64,000 nucleotides of DNA from Bacteroidales bacterium UBA4295 (GTDB lineage Bacteria; Bacteroidota; Bacteroidia; Bacteroidales; Paludibacteraceae). This document shows positions 44,003-52,744 of this stretch, piece after piece (the stretch's first letter is position 1; the number at the start of each line of letters is the position of its first letter). The translations under genes and the position numbers were made by a program. The DNA is taken from contig DGVB01000015.1 in the NCBI GenBank assembly GCA_002395805.1, positions 8,974 to 72,973 of the forward strand. Reading direction: 5' to 3'. Below the pieces are notes generated by a model that saw only the letters and a program-made list of their open reading frames with translations, had not been told where the DNA came from and ran no database searches.

Positions 44003-44785
44003 CTATCCTAACGGGCTGAATATGTCCATGCCGAAAGCGGCGGTGAAAGCGTCGGCTTTTTTCAGGTTCTCGGCGGTGTCCAGTTGAACTCCTCTGCCGG
44101 GTGTCATCAGTAAGATACGGTCGGAGAGCGCAAGCGCCAGATCCAGTTCATGTGTAGAGATCAGGATGGTCTTGCCTTGCTCGTGCGCCAGACGGCGAAG
44201 CAGGCGCAGAATGAGTATCCGATGCGGCAGATCCAGATGCGCCGTAGGTTCATCCAGCAGAATGATCGGTGTCTGTTGCGCGAGGGCTTTGGCGATCAGG
44301 ATCCGCTGTTTCTCGCCGTCCGAATGGGCGTTAAAGAAAGAGAACCCCACCCCGTCCCTCCCCTCAAGGGAGGGAGCAGAAAAGCCCACTTGCTGCAGGG
44401 AATCGGCAATGATCGCTTCGTCTTCGTCCGTCAGTCCGTCGAGAAACGAAGTATAGGGATATCGTCCGAGTGCCACGACGTCATGTACGGTGGTGTTATC
44501 CATCGAGAGCCGCTCGGTGAGAACGAGGGCCACACTCTTTTCCGGTCTGTATTCTGTATTCTGTATTCTGTATTCTCCTCTTAACGCCGGTTGCAATCCT
44601 GCGAGGGTACGTAGCAAAGTCGATTTACCGCAGCCGTTCGGTCCGAGCATGCAGACCATCTCGCCCTCATAGAGCGAGAACGAGAGGTCGGATTGAACGA
44701 CTGCCTCACCGAATGGCCGGCTTGCTCCGGTTCTAAACCGGTAACCGATCGTTAGCTTATTCGTAGTAATAGAGACGTTGGACAC
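44003..44785 (-). CDS. ABC transporter ATP-binding protein, FecE/BtuD type (orphan)
   Basis: 260 residues: Walker A MLGPNGCGKSTLLRTL, Q-loop region VALVLTERL, signature HSDGEKQRILIAKAL, Walker B IILLDEPTAHLD and the switch ISTHELDLAL. It looks like the ATPase of an iron-chelate or cobalamin importer, but no permease or binding-protein gene is adjacent. Two insertions are repeat-encoded: CTGTATT words at 44548-44577 (EYRIQNTEYRPEK) before the Q-loop, and a family B palindrome at 44343-44380 (SAPSLEGRDGVG) directly before the signature. It overlaps the murF-alr gene by 29 bases. Confidence 0.85.
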   Translation of the reverse strand: MSNVSITTNKLTIGYRFRTGASRPFGEAVVQSDLSFSLYEGEMVCMLGPNGCGKSTLLRTLAGLQPALRGEYRIQNTEYRPEKSVALVLTERLSMDNTTVHDVVALGRYPYTSFLDGLTDEDEAIIADSLQQVGFSAPSLEGRDGVGFSFFNAHSDGEKQRILIAKALAQQTPIILLDEPTAHLDLPHRILILRLLRRLAHEQGKTILISTHELDLALALSDRILLMTPGRGVQLDTAENLKKADAFTAAFGMDIFSPLG

Positions 44786-46676
44786 GACGGGAGACGGAGG
44801 TTAGAATTTCGTATGTTATTGTACCGAGTTTGTCGGCGAGTTCCTGCAGCGGCATATGTTCTCCGAACACTTCGGCTATATCGCCCGGCCGCGCGTCAGC
44901 GCCGGTGACATCTATCATCGCCTGGTCCATGCATACATTGCCGACCACCGGGCATCGCTTGCCGCGCACCCACACTTCGCCGCCGTAATTGGAGAACCGC
45001 CGGTCAAAACCATCGGCGTAGCCGATCGGGATGACCGCTATCGTGCGATCCTCGTTGAGTTGGGTATGCCGCCCGTAGCCGATTGTCTCGCCGGCTTTGA
45101 CGGTCTTGACGGAGAGGATAGTGGTCTCGAGCGTGCACACATTCCGCAGTTTGGCGCCAGCGAAGGAGAATCCGTATAGACCGATACCGAGGCGGCACAT
45201 GTCGAACTGGTATTTTGCGAACCGCTCTATGCCCGCGGAGTTGCAGATATGCTTGAGAATCCTGACTCCTGATTCCTGACACCTGACTCCTCTGATCAGT
45301 TCCTCCGCGCAATCGTCGAAATAGCGGATCTGCTCGAGGGTGAAGTCGTCAAACTGGGGCTCGTCGGAGCCTGCCAGATGGGAGAAGACGGACGCCACGC
45401 GTACTGCTTTCTGGTGCGTCAGGCGGTCGATGAGCCACGGCATGTCTTCTTTGTAGAACCCGAGACGATGCATGCCGGAGTCGATCTTGATATGGATCGG
45501 CACATTCTCCAGCCCTTTCGCTTCGGCTGCTGCGATGACGGTCTTGAGCGACTGATGGGAATAGACGTTCGGTTCGAGGTTGTTCTCCAGGATCAGATCC
45601 ATCGCCGCCACTTCGGGGTCCATGATAATAATCGGCAGTGTGATGCCTGCGCGGCGCAGTTCGACTCCTTCGTCGGCCACCGCCACCGCCAGATAATCAA
45701 CCAGTCCCGAAGCCTGCAAGGCGCGACTGACTTCGACGCTGCCGGCGCCGTAGGCGAAGGCCTTGACCATGCAGGTCAGTTTGGTCTCGGGTTTGAGCAG
45801 CGAGCGGAAATACCGGACGTTATCGACGAGCGCGGAGAGGTTCACTTTGAGCACCGTTTCGTGGGTCTGATGCAGAATGCGCGAAGCGATCGTCTCTTCG
45901 TCGTAACCGAGCGCCCGCATGACCGCAGCGCAGGTGCGCACGTTCTGGTGCGTCGGATCTTCGATCACCTGCTCGGAGTGGATGAACAGTTTCATTTTCT
46001 CCGCCCGTTTCTGCTCCAGCGAGACGAAGTTCTCGTCGTGCTCATGTCCGATATAGGTGATCACGCCGATAGTAGGGCGAATGATACGCTCCAGCTTCTC
46101 CATCTCTCCGGGCTGCGAGATCCCCGCCTCAAAGATCGCCAGAACAGGTCTTTCAGGCGAAGCCGGTCTTACAGCGAAGCGGTCTTTCAGCAAAGCGGTC
46201 TTACAGTCCGCAGGACGGTCAGCGTCAGCTAACTGCCATACGCTCAGCGGCACGCCTATCTGGGAGTTATAGGACTTGGGCGAACGGATAACCGTATAGT
46301 CGTCCTTGAGCAGCTGGTAAAGCCACTCTTTGACGACCGTCTTACCGTTGGAGCCGGTGATACCGATGACCTGGCCGTGGAACCGCGAACGCACATAGAC
46401 GGCGAGCTCCTGCAACGCAGCTACCGCGTCGCCCGTCACGAACGCTTTCACGCCCTTTGCCTGCAATTCCGGGATATATTTCGCGCCGTCGTTCTTGTCC
46501 GTCTTGATAGCGAAGAAAAGGACGTCGGAATAATCCCTTGTACATTGTGAATTGTGCATTGTGCATTGTACATTCAGCTGCCTGCTGTCCGTCAGCAGAT
46601 AGCGGATATCCGGATCGCCCTCGCCGGACACCTGTGCGATAGAGCCGATGACTTGCTTGATTTCCGATAGTTTCAT
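44757..46676 (-). CDS. MurF-alanine racemase fusion with a shortened MurF half
   Basis: 639 residues. The C-terminal 365 residues are a complete alanine racemase: CMVKAFAYGAGSVEV with the PLP lysine, RLGIGLYGF, and the catalytic tyrosine in TIGYGRHTQ. The N-terminal 275 residues are MurF-like, with P-loop GITGSNGKTVVKEW, EAGISQPGEM and IGHEHDENF. After KLFIHSEQVI the chain jumps to a C-domain-like piece (TCAAVMRALGYDEETIASRI) and then to racemase; the ADP-binding C-terminal MurF domain (NDSYN region) is absent. Normal Bacteroidota fusions are about 820 residues. Repeats inside: family A array at 46147-46220, and phased words at 46537-46575 and 45262-45300. The start 46676 follows the promoter; ATG 46700 lies in it. 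Confidence 0.85.
   Translation of the reverse strand: MKLSEIKQVIGSIAQVSGEGDPDIRYLLTDSRQLNVQCTMHNSQCTRDYSDVLFFAIKTDKNDGAKYIPELQAKGVKAFVTGDAVAALQELAVYVRSRFHGQVIGITGSNGKTVVKEWLYQLLKDDYTVIRSPKSYNSQIGVPLSVWQLADADRPADCKTALLKDRFAVRPASPERPVLAIFEAGISQPGEMEKLERIIRPTIGVITYIGHEHDENFVSLEQKRAEKMKLFIHSEQVIEDPTHQNVRTCAAVMRALGYDEETIASRILHQTHETVLKVNLSALVDNVRYFRSLLKPETKLTCMVKAFAYGAGSVEVSRALQASGLVDYLAVAVADEGVELRRAGITLPIIIMDPEVAAMDLILENNLEPNVYSHQSLKTVIAAAEAKGLENVPIHIKIDSGMHRLGFYKEDMPWLIDRLTHQKAVRVASVFSHLAGSDEPQFDDFTLEQIRYFDDCAEELIRGVRCQESGVRILKHICNSAGIERFAKYQFDMCRLGIGLYGFSFAGAKLRNVCTLETTILSVKTVKAGETIGYGRHTQLNEDRTIAVIPIGYADGFDRRFSNYGGEVWVRGKRCPVVGNVCMDQAMIDVTGADARPGDIAEVFGEHMPLQELADKLGTITYEILTSVSRRVQRLYYYE
46147..46220. 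repeat. Family A array 6 inside the MurF half (opposite orientation)
   Basis: Read on the minus strand the units have cores GTCC-TGC-GGAC, GC-TTT-GC, GC-TTC-GC and GGC-TTC-GCC. Relative to the gene this array is inverted compared with arrays 1, 2, 4 and 5, yet it is also open in frame and adds about 25 residues just before AIFEAGIS. Confidence 0.87.
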
Positions 46677-46697
46677 ATTTCTAAACCTTAGCGGCTG

Positions 46698-46729
46698 CAA
46701 ATTTACTGCTTTTTTCGGACATATGCAAG
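46698..46729 (-). promoter_or_regulatory. Promoter of the murF-alr operon
   Basis: TAAATTTG (46698-46705) and CTTG in place of TTTG (46726-46729), 20 bases apart. Confidence 0.75.
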
Positions 46730-46814
46730 ATTTTGAGCGAGAAATTTAGCAAAAAAAAGCGTCCCGAAGGGGAAGGGGAGGAGGTCGATGTACGACAAAA
46801 TAGGCTAAAAATCG

Positions 46815-46935
46815 GGATCATCCCATAAGATACCCATACCATATCCATAGGATACCCATAGGATAACTGCTTTTTTTTGCGCAAAATGCGCTTTTACTAT
46901 ATATATACTATGTATATATATACTTTTTCGCGTGT
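46815..46935. repeat. AT-palindrome element D, copy 2 (inverted relative to copy 1)
   Basis: On the minus strand it reads like 26584-26698: TATATATA/TATATATA palindrome, GCGCATTTTGCGC, A tract, and CCTATGGG words. It lies in the 513-base gene-free stretch 46701-47213. Confidence 0.8.
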
Positions 46936-47169
46936 TTTTTGAAAAATGATTACGGCAGAAAGGGATATACAAAACCCCGACAAAACCCCTGTCTTCATAG
47001 CATAAAACCCCGATTCAGTGGCAGAAAACAGGACTATAAATTATATAAAATCTCTATATAATTTTATATTAAGATTTCGGCTTATTATTTAATAAATAAT
47101 ACATTTTATATACAAGCTCTAAAAATCTATATTTTAGTCATATAATTTTCGCATATGCGCGAAAAGATA
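46936..47169. other. AT-rich gene-free region before the surface-protein cluster
   Basis: Very AT-rich sequence with ACAAAACCCC/CATAAAACCCC words (46970-47015) and an inverted repeat ATATAAAAT/ATTTTATAT near 47043-47069. I see no gene, no RNA gene and no complete promoter apart from the box at 47170-47177. It may be a regulatory leader for the large protein. Confidence 0.5.
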
Positions 47170-47177
47170 TAATTTTG
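47170..47177 (+). promoter_or_regulatory. -7 box before the 1782-residue surface protein
   Basis: TAATTTTG with a weak TTTT at the -33 position (47146-47149). It excludes the ATG at 47175 as a start. Confidence 0.6.
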
Positions 47178-47213
47178 CAGCGGTTTATTAAAGAAAAACC
47201 GCCAAATAGAACC

Positions 47214-50200
47214 ATGAAAATTATTAACCAAAAAATCCAATACATTATGAAACACAATTTACTTACTGCTGCGAATGGACTACAAACCCCCTTCGAGCGA
47301 TCTCAAAGGAAATCAACTACTTCCTCTATTCATTCCACTTTACTTACGTCACTTTTAGCGCTCTTCCTGCTAATGGTAGGAAGTAGTGCTGCGTGGGCAG
47401 ATTGGTACATTACAGGTGAAGCCTTACCTGGATTGGAGGAATGGGTCGGAAAGGACTGGAAAGTAAACGCCTTGCCTCTGAATACTAAATTGACCGATAA
47501 CACGACATATTATTATTGCTTCCAAAATGTAAGTGCAAGTAATGACAATAGGTATCGTCTCAAGATTACTAATGGCGACTGGGGTACACAACGTACAGCT
47601 GACAACACATCGGAAGCAAAAGGCAATGTAGCTATAGTTACAGGGCAAAGTGGAGATAACCAAATTTCCTTCAAGATGCCGTTCGACGGAGATGTTTATG
47701 TATTCTTCAACGATGGTGCATCCAATAACGAGAAAGTTTGGATTGTAGCCGTGCCGCAAAATGTAGCCGCAGCCCCGAACAATAGCGGTAACCGCAGATT
47801 AAAAACGGATATAATGCTCAGCGGCAGCGGTTGGACCAGCGAAGGAATCAAGTTCGCAAAGAACAATGATGCCACTACCTATAAACACGTGACATCATAT
47901 ATCCTACCGGCAACACATGACAATGACGAAAGAGATACGAAAATTCGCTTTGAGATGTACTATAATGACAATTGCTATGTGAGCGGTAAATCTTCGGGGG
48001 CAAGAATGTCTACATCGACACCTCAACGTATTATTTATTTGTGGAATGGCGACAATGGAGGTGCATGGATTGCTTATACATTACCAACTTATCCTGTTCG
48101 TAAGTCGGGATGGAAATTATTTGTCGAAGATTACAACAGTGGTAATGCAACGAACTTAGATGCTAATGGAGAGGCAACAGTGACCCTTTCCGGAGGAAGT
48201 ACTTATCGGTTCTTTATTGCAAACACAGATCAGGCTACGACAGTTTCTTCATACTCTTCTGATATAAAGAGTTATCCCGCAGTACATGGAGTAAACTGTT
48301 TTGGTGGATGTTATATCGACCAAAATAATTCCAGTAATGTATCGTTTACGAATAGAGAAGTGTACGACCATAGTAAATCTGGTTATGGCTGGTTTAGACA
48401 CCCTGTTGTAGCAGCACAAGATCTACGTGGCGAGTTCCAAGTGAGTGGTTCTGGCACTAAAGACGTAACATTCTCGTTCGATGGTGGTAAGATTACTATC
48501 AATGCTGTGGATCATGCTGATGTAGGTCCGAAATACACCGTTACTCTCCACCCGAATAATGGTGGCAGCAATATAGTGCGCAACAATGTTCCGGAAGGTA
48601 GTACTGCCAGCGCGTCGGAATTAGGACTTTCTTCTATTACTTATGGTAATGGTACTGCAACTTGGTACACCAATGAGGCTTGCACCGAACCATTTACCTC
48701 CGTTACCGGTAACATGGATCTCTACGCAAAATGGGGTGTAAGTGGGAATTACTATATTGTTGGCTGCTTGCAGACGGCTCCGGATGGTGGAGATTCTGGT
48801 AATTGGTCAAACGATCTTTCTCGCCAGATGACGTACGAGAGTGGCTCCTCCGGCAAATGTTCTTTCACGTTTATTGCTCCGTCAGGAAAATATCCTTTTG
48901 AAATTATTAAGAATCAATCGTGGTCAGAGAAGATAAATGGCGGAAACTACGATGGTATGTTTGATAACAGTATTTCAGATGTAGCTTTATCCGCAACGGG
49001 TGGTCACCTTATGTTTGAGTTGGCTTCTCCTAAAAAAGTAACCGTTTCCTACAATGGAAAGGTATCTGTAAAAGTAGAAAATTATACATTCGATAACTCC
49101 AAGACTTGGCGTATTAAGACCTCTTGGGGTAATGGTGGTGCTGCCTGGAACTATAATACCGTAATGACCAACAACAGCTCCACCAACGCAACTGCTATTT
49201 TACACAATGTGCCTGCCGGCGCCAATTCATTTATTATTTCCACAAAAACAAATGACGGTGATGCACAAGCAGTTATCGGAAACGAAACTTTCAACGCACT
49301 ATATGTAGATATGACATCGCCATCTACGGGTTTAACATGGAACACCACTTCTGCTAAACGTGATGGTTCGAACAATTTCAATTCAACGACTCCACAATCT
49401 GATGGTAACTACTGGCGTAATTGTAAATTCACCCTCGCAGAGCAAAGCGACATCCGCATCTCGTTCGATGGAGGAAAGATTCGTTGCGATATAGTAGCGC
49501 CGAATACTGTTACTTTCAATAGCAATGGCGGTAGTGATATTGCTCCGCAAGAAGTACCCAATGGAGGTACTGCCACTGAGCCAAGTGCTCCAACGAAAGC
49601 AGGTTATGCGTTTGTCAAATGGCAACTAAGCGGTGCGGACTACGACTTCAGCAGTCCTGTCACCGAAGATATCACACTGGACGCCGTTTGGGCTTACAAA
49701 GCTGTTTCATCCGTAGCGCTCAACGAGAGCGCACACACCACTTGGGTCGGTAATAGCGACTTCGTTTTGACGCTTACCAAGAACCCGTCTGACCTCATCA
49801 CAAAGACCGTAGCATGGAGTAGTGACGCTGAGGGTGTAGCCACAGTTAGCAATGGTACAGTGACCGCCGTGAGCGTCGGTAGTGCAACTATCACCTGCAC
49901 CGTTACCGACATGAACGACAATGTACGCAGCGCCACCTGCGAAGTAACTGTCGCAGCCTGCGAGATGGCTACCGATAACATTTACACCATGACCGTCACC
50001 GGCTACAACTCCTTTACTGGTAGCAGTGCTACTCTTACTGGTTTGTGGAATAGCAACGAACCGGCGACGATAACAAAGTGTAAAGTACGAGTAGGTGATA
50101 TAGGAGGTTCTCAAAAGTATGCCGTTGATAATAATGGCCTACTGGAAGCACAAGATACAGGTGATGATTGGCTTCTAATTCCTGCTGGAAAAAATGGTTC

Positions 50201-52562
50201 AGATCAACAACTTTATTATATCAAGAATAATAGTACGAATCGGTATATCACATTTGGTGAGCGAAAGAATACAGGAAACTGGGAACTTTATCAAACAATC
50301 ACCACGCTTAGTATAGATAACGAACATATTACAGATTATCAATTCTATGAAGGCCAATGTGGAGAATCCCGCATCGTCAGCATGCATGGTAATTGTTCCG
50401 GTAATTACGACATTAACGCTAGTACTGATTTCTTCCTACATCGCCACAATTGGAATCTTAATGAATGGAATTTAGCTTCTCCATATGTAGCTGTTGGCAA
50501 ATCTGATGGTTGCCAAAGTGGCAATGCATATCTGCGCTCTGCATTTACAGAAAAAAGTTCTGTCCCCAACCCTGCGTACCTCGCTTCTCAGATGAACACC
50601 TCGTACTATCGTATGAATACGAATGCTACCGTACGGGCTAATCTGGCGAACGGCTTGGCATACGGATCGGTCATCACCGTACGTCTCTATGCAGATGCAG
50701 AAACCTCCGTTAAGTTGCAGAAGACCGACGGTACGGAGATTGCGACTATCAACCTTACTGCCGACGCCGAACTCGAGTACATCTACACCGTGGCATCCAA
50801 CTCAGCTTTGGTTGGCGAGAACGCTTTCGTCATCAAGGCGGCAGATAATCACGCGGGTATCGCGTCTATAGAGGTATCGCGTATGCACGCGGTAAGTCCT
50901 TCAAGCCCGGCTCTGACTTGGGACGCTGATCTCAGCGGCGGTGTAACGCAGTCTGTATCGGGCGGCACGTTCCAACATGAAGCAAGTTCTACTTTGAGTA
51001 GTGGCGCTGTCCATTATACCTCCTCCAACACGGCCGTTGCTACCGTAGCTGCGGACGGAACCGTAACACCTCACGTTGCGGGTAGCACAACCATCACGGC
51101 AACGATAGAAGCTAATGGTTGCTATGCCGAGGCGTATATCACGTACAATGTCACGCTTTCTGAGTCCACACTCGCCGAACTCATCGATGCAACAGATCCT
51201 AACGGCACACTCACGCTGACAGGCAACTATAATGAAGATGCCGTTATCGACAAAGCTATCACGATAGATGCACAAGGACATAGTATCGGCAACCTGACGG
51301 TTCAAACAGCAGGTGATCTGACGCTCAGCAGCGCGCTGACGGTAAACGACTTCACCATCTGTACCAACGCAGGAAACAGCGAGCACGAAGCCGCTTCCGG
51401 ACAAGTGCGCAATGCCAATTACCTTACCGTTAACGGAAACGCATATTTCCTCTATACCGTGGATCCAAGCGGAACCGTACATTACGGCTGGTACGACTTC
51501 ACCGTACCGTTCCCGGTTAATGCTGCTTCTGGAATTAAAGGTATTGATGGAAGCGGGCTTAAGGAAAACTTCGCCAATGGTGTTGACTACGCGATCATGG
51601 AGTACCTCGGAGAAAAACAAGGTCTAGGACAATATCCGTACAAGAAATTCAGCGGCGTGATGCAGCCTAACAAGTTGTACTCCATCACCTTGGATAGCCG
51701 CGATAACTACAACACCCTGCGCATGCAGAAGACCACCGAAGGCGCACTCGTTGCAGGTGATAATGTGACGCTCAACGCTTACGCCGGAGATGAAACACAC
51801 GCGAACTGGAACGGTGTTGGTAACGGAACACTTCACCATGCCAATGCCGGAGTGAGCGGTAATTACATTCAGGTTTATCAGAGCGGCGACAAGACGTTCC
51901 TGACCGTTAACAAAAATGAATACTCGCTTGTTGTCGGCACCGCCTTCATGGTACAACAAGAGGCAGGCACCATGACGCTCAGCCAGGCTACCCATGACAA
52001 ACTGTTAGCCCCTGCTCGCCAAGCAAGCGCACCGGCTACCGCAATTCAGATTGCAAGCGAAGGTCAGCCGTTCAGCGACCAGCTCTTCATCTCCGCCAGC
52101 GAGACAGGCGGACAGGCTTACACGCCGGGCATCGATGTAGCGAAAGCAGGCAATATAGGTAACGTCAACGTGCCGCAGATCTGGACGAACGCATATGACA
52201 CCAAGCTCTGCGTACACGAAGCACAACTAATCAACGGTGAGGCACAATACAACCTCTCGCTCTATGCACCGGCTGCAGGCACATACACCCTGACAAGCCT
52301 GAATATCCCGACAGACTATACCCTCTACCTCACGCAGAACGGCACGACGATCAGCGAACTAAGCGAGACCTACACGCTCGATCTCAGCAATGGTATAACT
52401 ACCGAGTACGGCCTGCTTCTCATAGAGAGCCACAAAATACCGACGAGCTTGGAAAATGTACAAAATGACAATGTACAATGTACAAAGGTGCTCCGCAACG
52501 GCGTGCTATATATCCTGCATAACGGCAAGGTATATAATGCACAAGGAGGATTGATGGAATGA
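47214..52562 (+). CDS. Giant surface protein with InlB_B, Big2 and lectin-like domains and T9SS-like tail
   Basis: About 1782 residues; a start at 47247 is equally possible. A long basic N-region leads to a signal helix (TLLTSLLALFLLMVGSSAAWA). Repeated beta modules follow, including two Listeria-Bacteroides (InlB_B) repeats (VTLHPNNGGSNIVRNNVPEGS; VTFNSNGGSDIAPQEVPNGG), Big2-like domains (VAWSSDAEGVATVSNGTVTAV; VHYTSSNTAVATVAADGTV), a ricin-like segment (YAVDNNGLLEAQ, NNSTNRYITFG) and a C-terminal beta domain. The tail (VLYILHNGKVYNAQGGL) is the short T9SS-like signal, preceded by a phased TGTACAA array. Its codon use is more AT-rich than neighbouring genes. Adhesion or glycan binding is likely. 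Confidence 0.82.
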   Translation: MKIINQKIQYIMKHNLLTAANGLQTPFERSQRKSTTSSIHSTLLTSLLALFLLMVGSSAAWADWYITGEALPGLEEWVGKDWKVNALPLNTKLTDNTTYYYCFQNVSASNDNRYRLKITNGDWGTQRTADNTSEAKGNVAIVTGQSGDNQISFKMPFDGDVYVFFNDGASNNEKVWIVAVPQNVAAAPNNSGNRRLKTDIMLSGSGWTSEGIKFAKNNDATTYKHVTSYILPATHDNDERDTKIRFEMYYNDNCYVSGKSSGARMSTSTPQRIIYLWNGDNGGAWIAYTLPTYPVRKSGWKLFVEDYNSGNATNLDANGEATVTLSGGSTYRFFIANTDQATTVSSYSSDIKSYPAVHGVNCFGGCYIDQNNSSNVSFTNREVYDHSKSGYGWFRHPVVAAQDLRGEFQVSGSGTKDVTFSFDGGKITINAVDHADVGPKYTVTLHPNNGGSNIVRNNVPEGSTASASELGLSSITYGNGTATWYTNEACTEPFTSVTGNMDLYAKWGVSGNYYIVGCLQTAPDGGDSGNWSNDLSRQMTYESGSSGKCSFTFIAPSGKYPFEIIKNQSWSEKINGGNYDGMFDNSISDVALSATGGHLMFELASPKKVTVSYNGKVSVKVENYTFDNSKTWRIKTSWGNGGAAWNYNTVMTNNSSTNATAILHNVPAGANSFIISTKTNDGDAQAVIGNETFNALYVDMTSPSTGLTWNTTSAKRDGSNNFNSTTPQSDGNYWRNCKFTLAEQSDIRISFDGGKIRCDIVAPNTVTFNSNGGSDIAPQEVPNGGTATEPSAPTKAGYAFVKWQLSGADYDFSSPVTEDITLDAVWAYKAVSSVALNESAHTTWVGNSDFVLTLTKNPSDLITKTVAWSSDAEGVATVSNGTVTAVSVGSATITCTVTDMNDNVRSATCEVTVAACEMATDNIYTMTVTGYNSFTGSSATLTGLWNSNEPATITKCKVRVGDIGGSQKYAVDNNGLLEAQDTGDDWLLIPAGKNGSDQQLYYIKNNSTNRYITFGERKNTGNWELYQTITTLSIDNEHITDYQFYEGQCGESRIVSMHGNCSGNYDINASTDFFLHRHNWNLNEWNLASPYVAVGKSDGCQSGNAYLRSAFTEKSSVPNPAYLASQMNTSYYRMNTNATVRANLANGLAYGSVITVRLYADAETSVKLQKTDGTEIATINLTADAELEYIYTVASNSALVGENAFVIKAADNHAGIASIEVSRMHAVSPSSPALTWDADLSGGVTQSVSGGTFQHEASSTLSSGAVHYTSSNTAVATVAADGTVTPHVAGSTTITATIEANGCYAEAYITYNVTLSESTLAELIDATDPNGTLTLTGNYNEDAVIDKAITIDAQGHSIGNLTVQTAGDLTLSSALTVNDFTICTNAGNSEHEAASGQVRNANYLTVNGNAYFLYTVDPSGTVHYGWYDFTVPFPVNAASGIKGIDGSGLKENFANGVDYAIMEYLGEKQGLGQYPYKKFSGVMQPNKLYSITLDSRDNYNTLRMQKTTEGALVAGDNVTLNAYAGDETHANWNGVGNGTLHHANAGVSGNYIQVYQSGDKTFLTVNKNEYSLVVGTAFMVQQEAGTMTLSQATHDKLLAPARQASAPATAIQIASEGQPFSDQLFISASETGGQAYTPGIDVAKAGNIGNVNVPQIWTNAYDTKLCVHEAQLINGEAQYNLSLYAPAAGTYTLTSLNIPTDYTLYLTQNGTTISELSETYTLDLSNGITTEYGLLLIESHKIPTSLENVQNDNVQCTKVLRNGVLYILHNGKVYNAQGGLME

Positions 52563-52593
52563 TGGATTGATGGATTGATAAAATTAATATCTT

Positions 52594-52716
52594 ATGAAAA
52601 CATATTTGAAACCAGTTATCGAGACCATTCAGGTACAATCTGCAGATTGTTTTATGCAATTAGCGGGATCCGGTGAGCACGGGACGAATCCTGCGCCGAA
52701 AAAGAAACTCTTTTAA
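52594..52716 (+). CDS. 40-residue peptide gene of the MKxYxKPxI...LAGSG type
   Basis: The peptide begins MKTYLKPVIETIQVQ and contains FMQLAGSGEHG, then a basic end (APKKKLF). I remember many short Bacteroidales frames with the same plan: a KP near residue 7, a beta-like stretch, and an LAGSG motif; none has an assigned role. The glycine pair after alanine could be a leader-type cleavage site, but this is speculation. It lies 31 bases after one giant surface protein and 20 bases before the next, on the same strand, and a phased ATGAATA array follows its stop codon. Confidence 0.65.
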   Translation: MKTYLKPVIETIQVQSADCFMQLAGSGEHGTNPAPKKKLF

Positions 52717-52744
52717 TGAATAATGAATAATGAATAATGAATAG
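52713..52744. repeat. Family C phased word array (ATGAATA)
   Basis: Four words cover the stop codon of the small peptide gene and the start codon of the following surface protein, so several in-register ATGs are available. Confidence 0.8.

Noticed and set aside
1681..46220. CRISPR array
   Set aside because: The 16-nt units are contiguous without 25-40-nt spacers, and there are no cas genes or leader.
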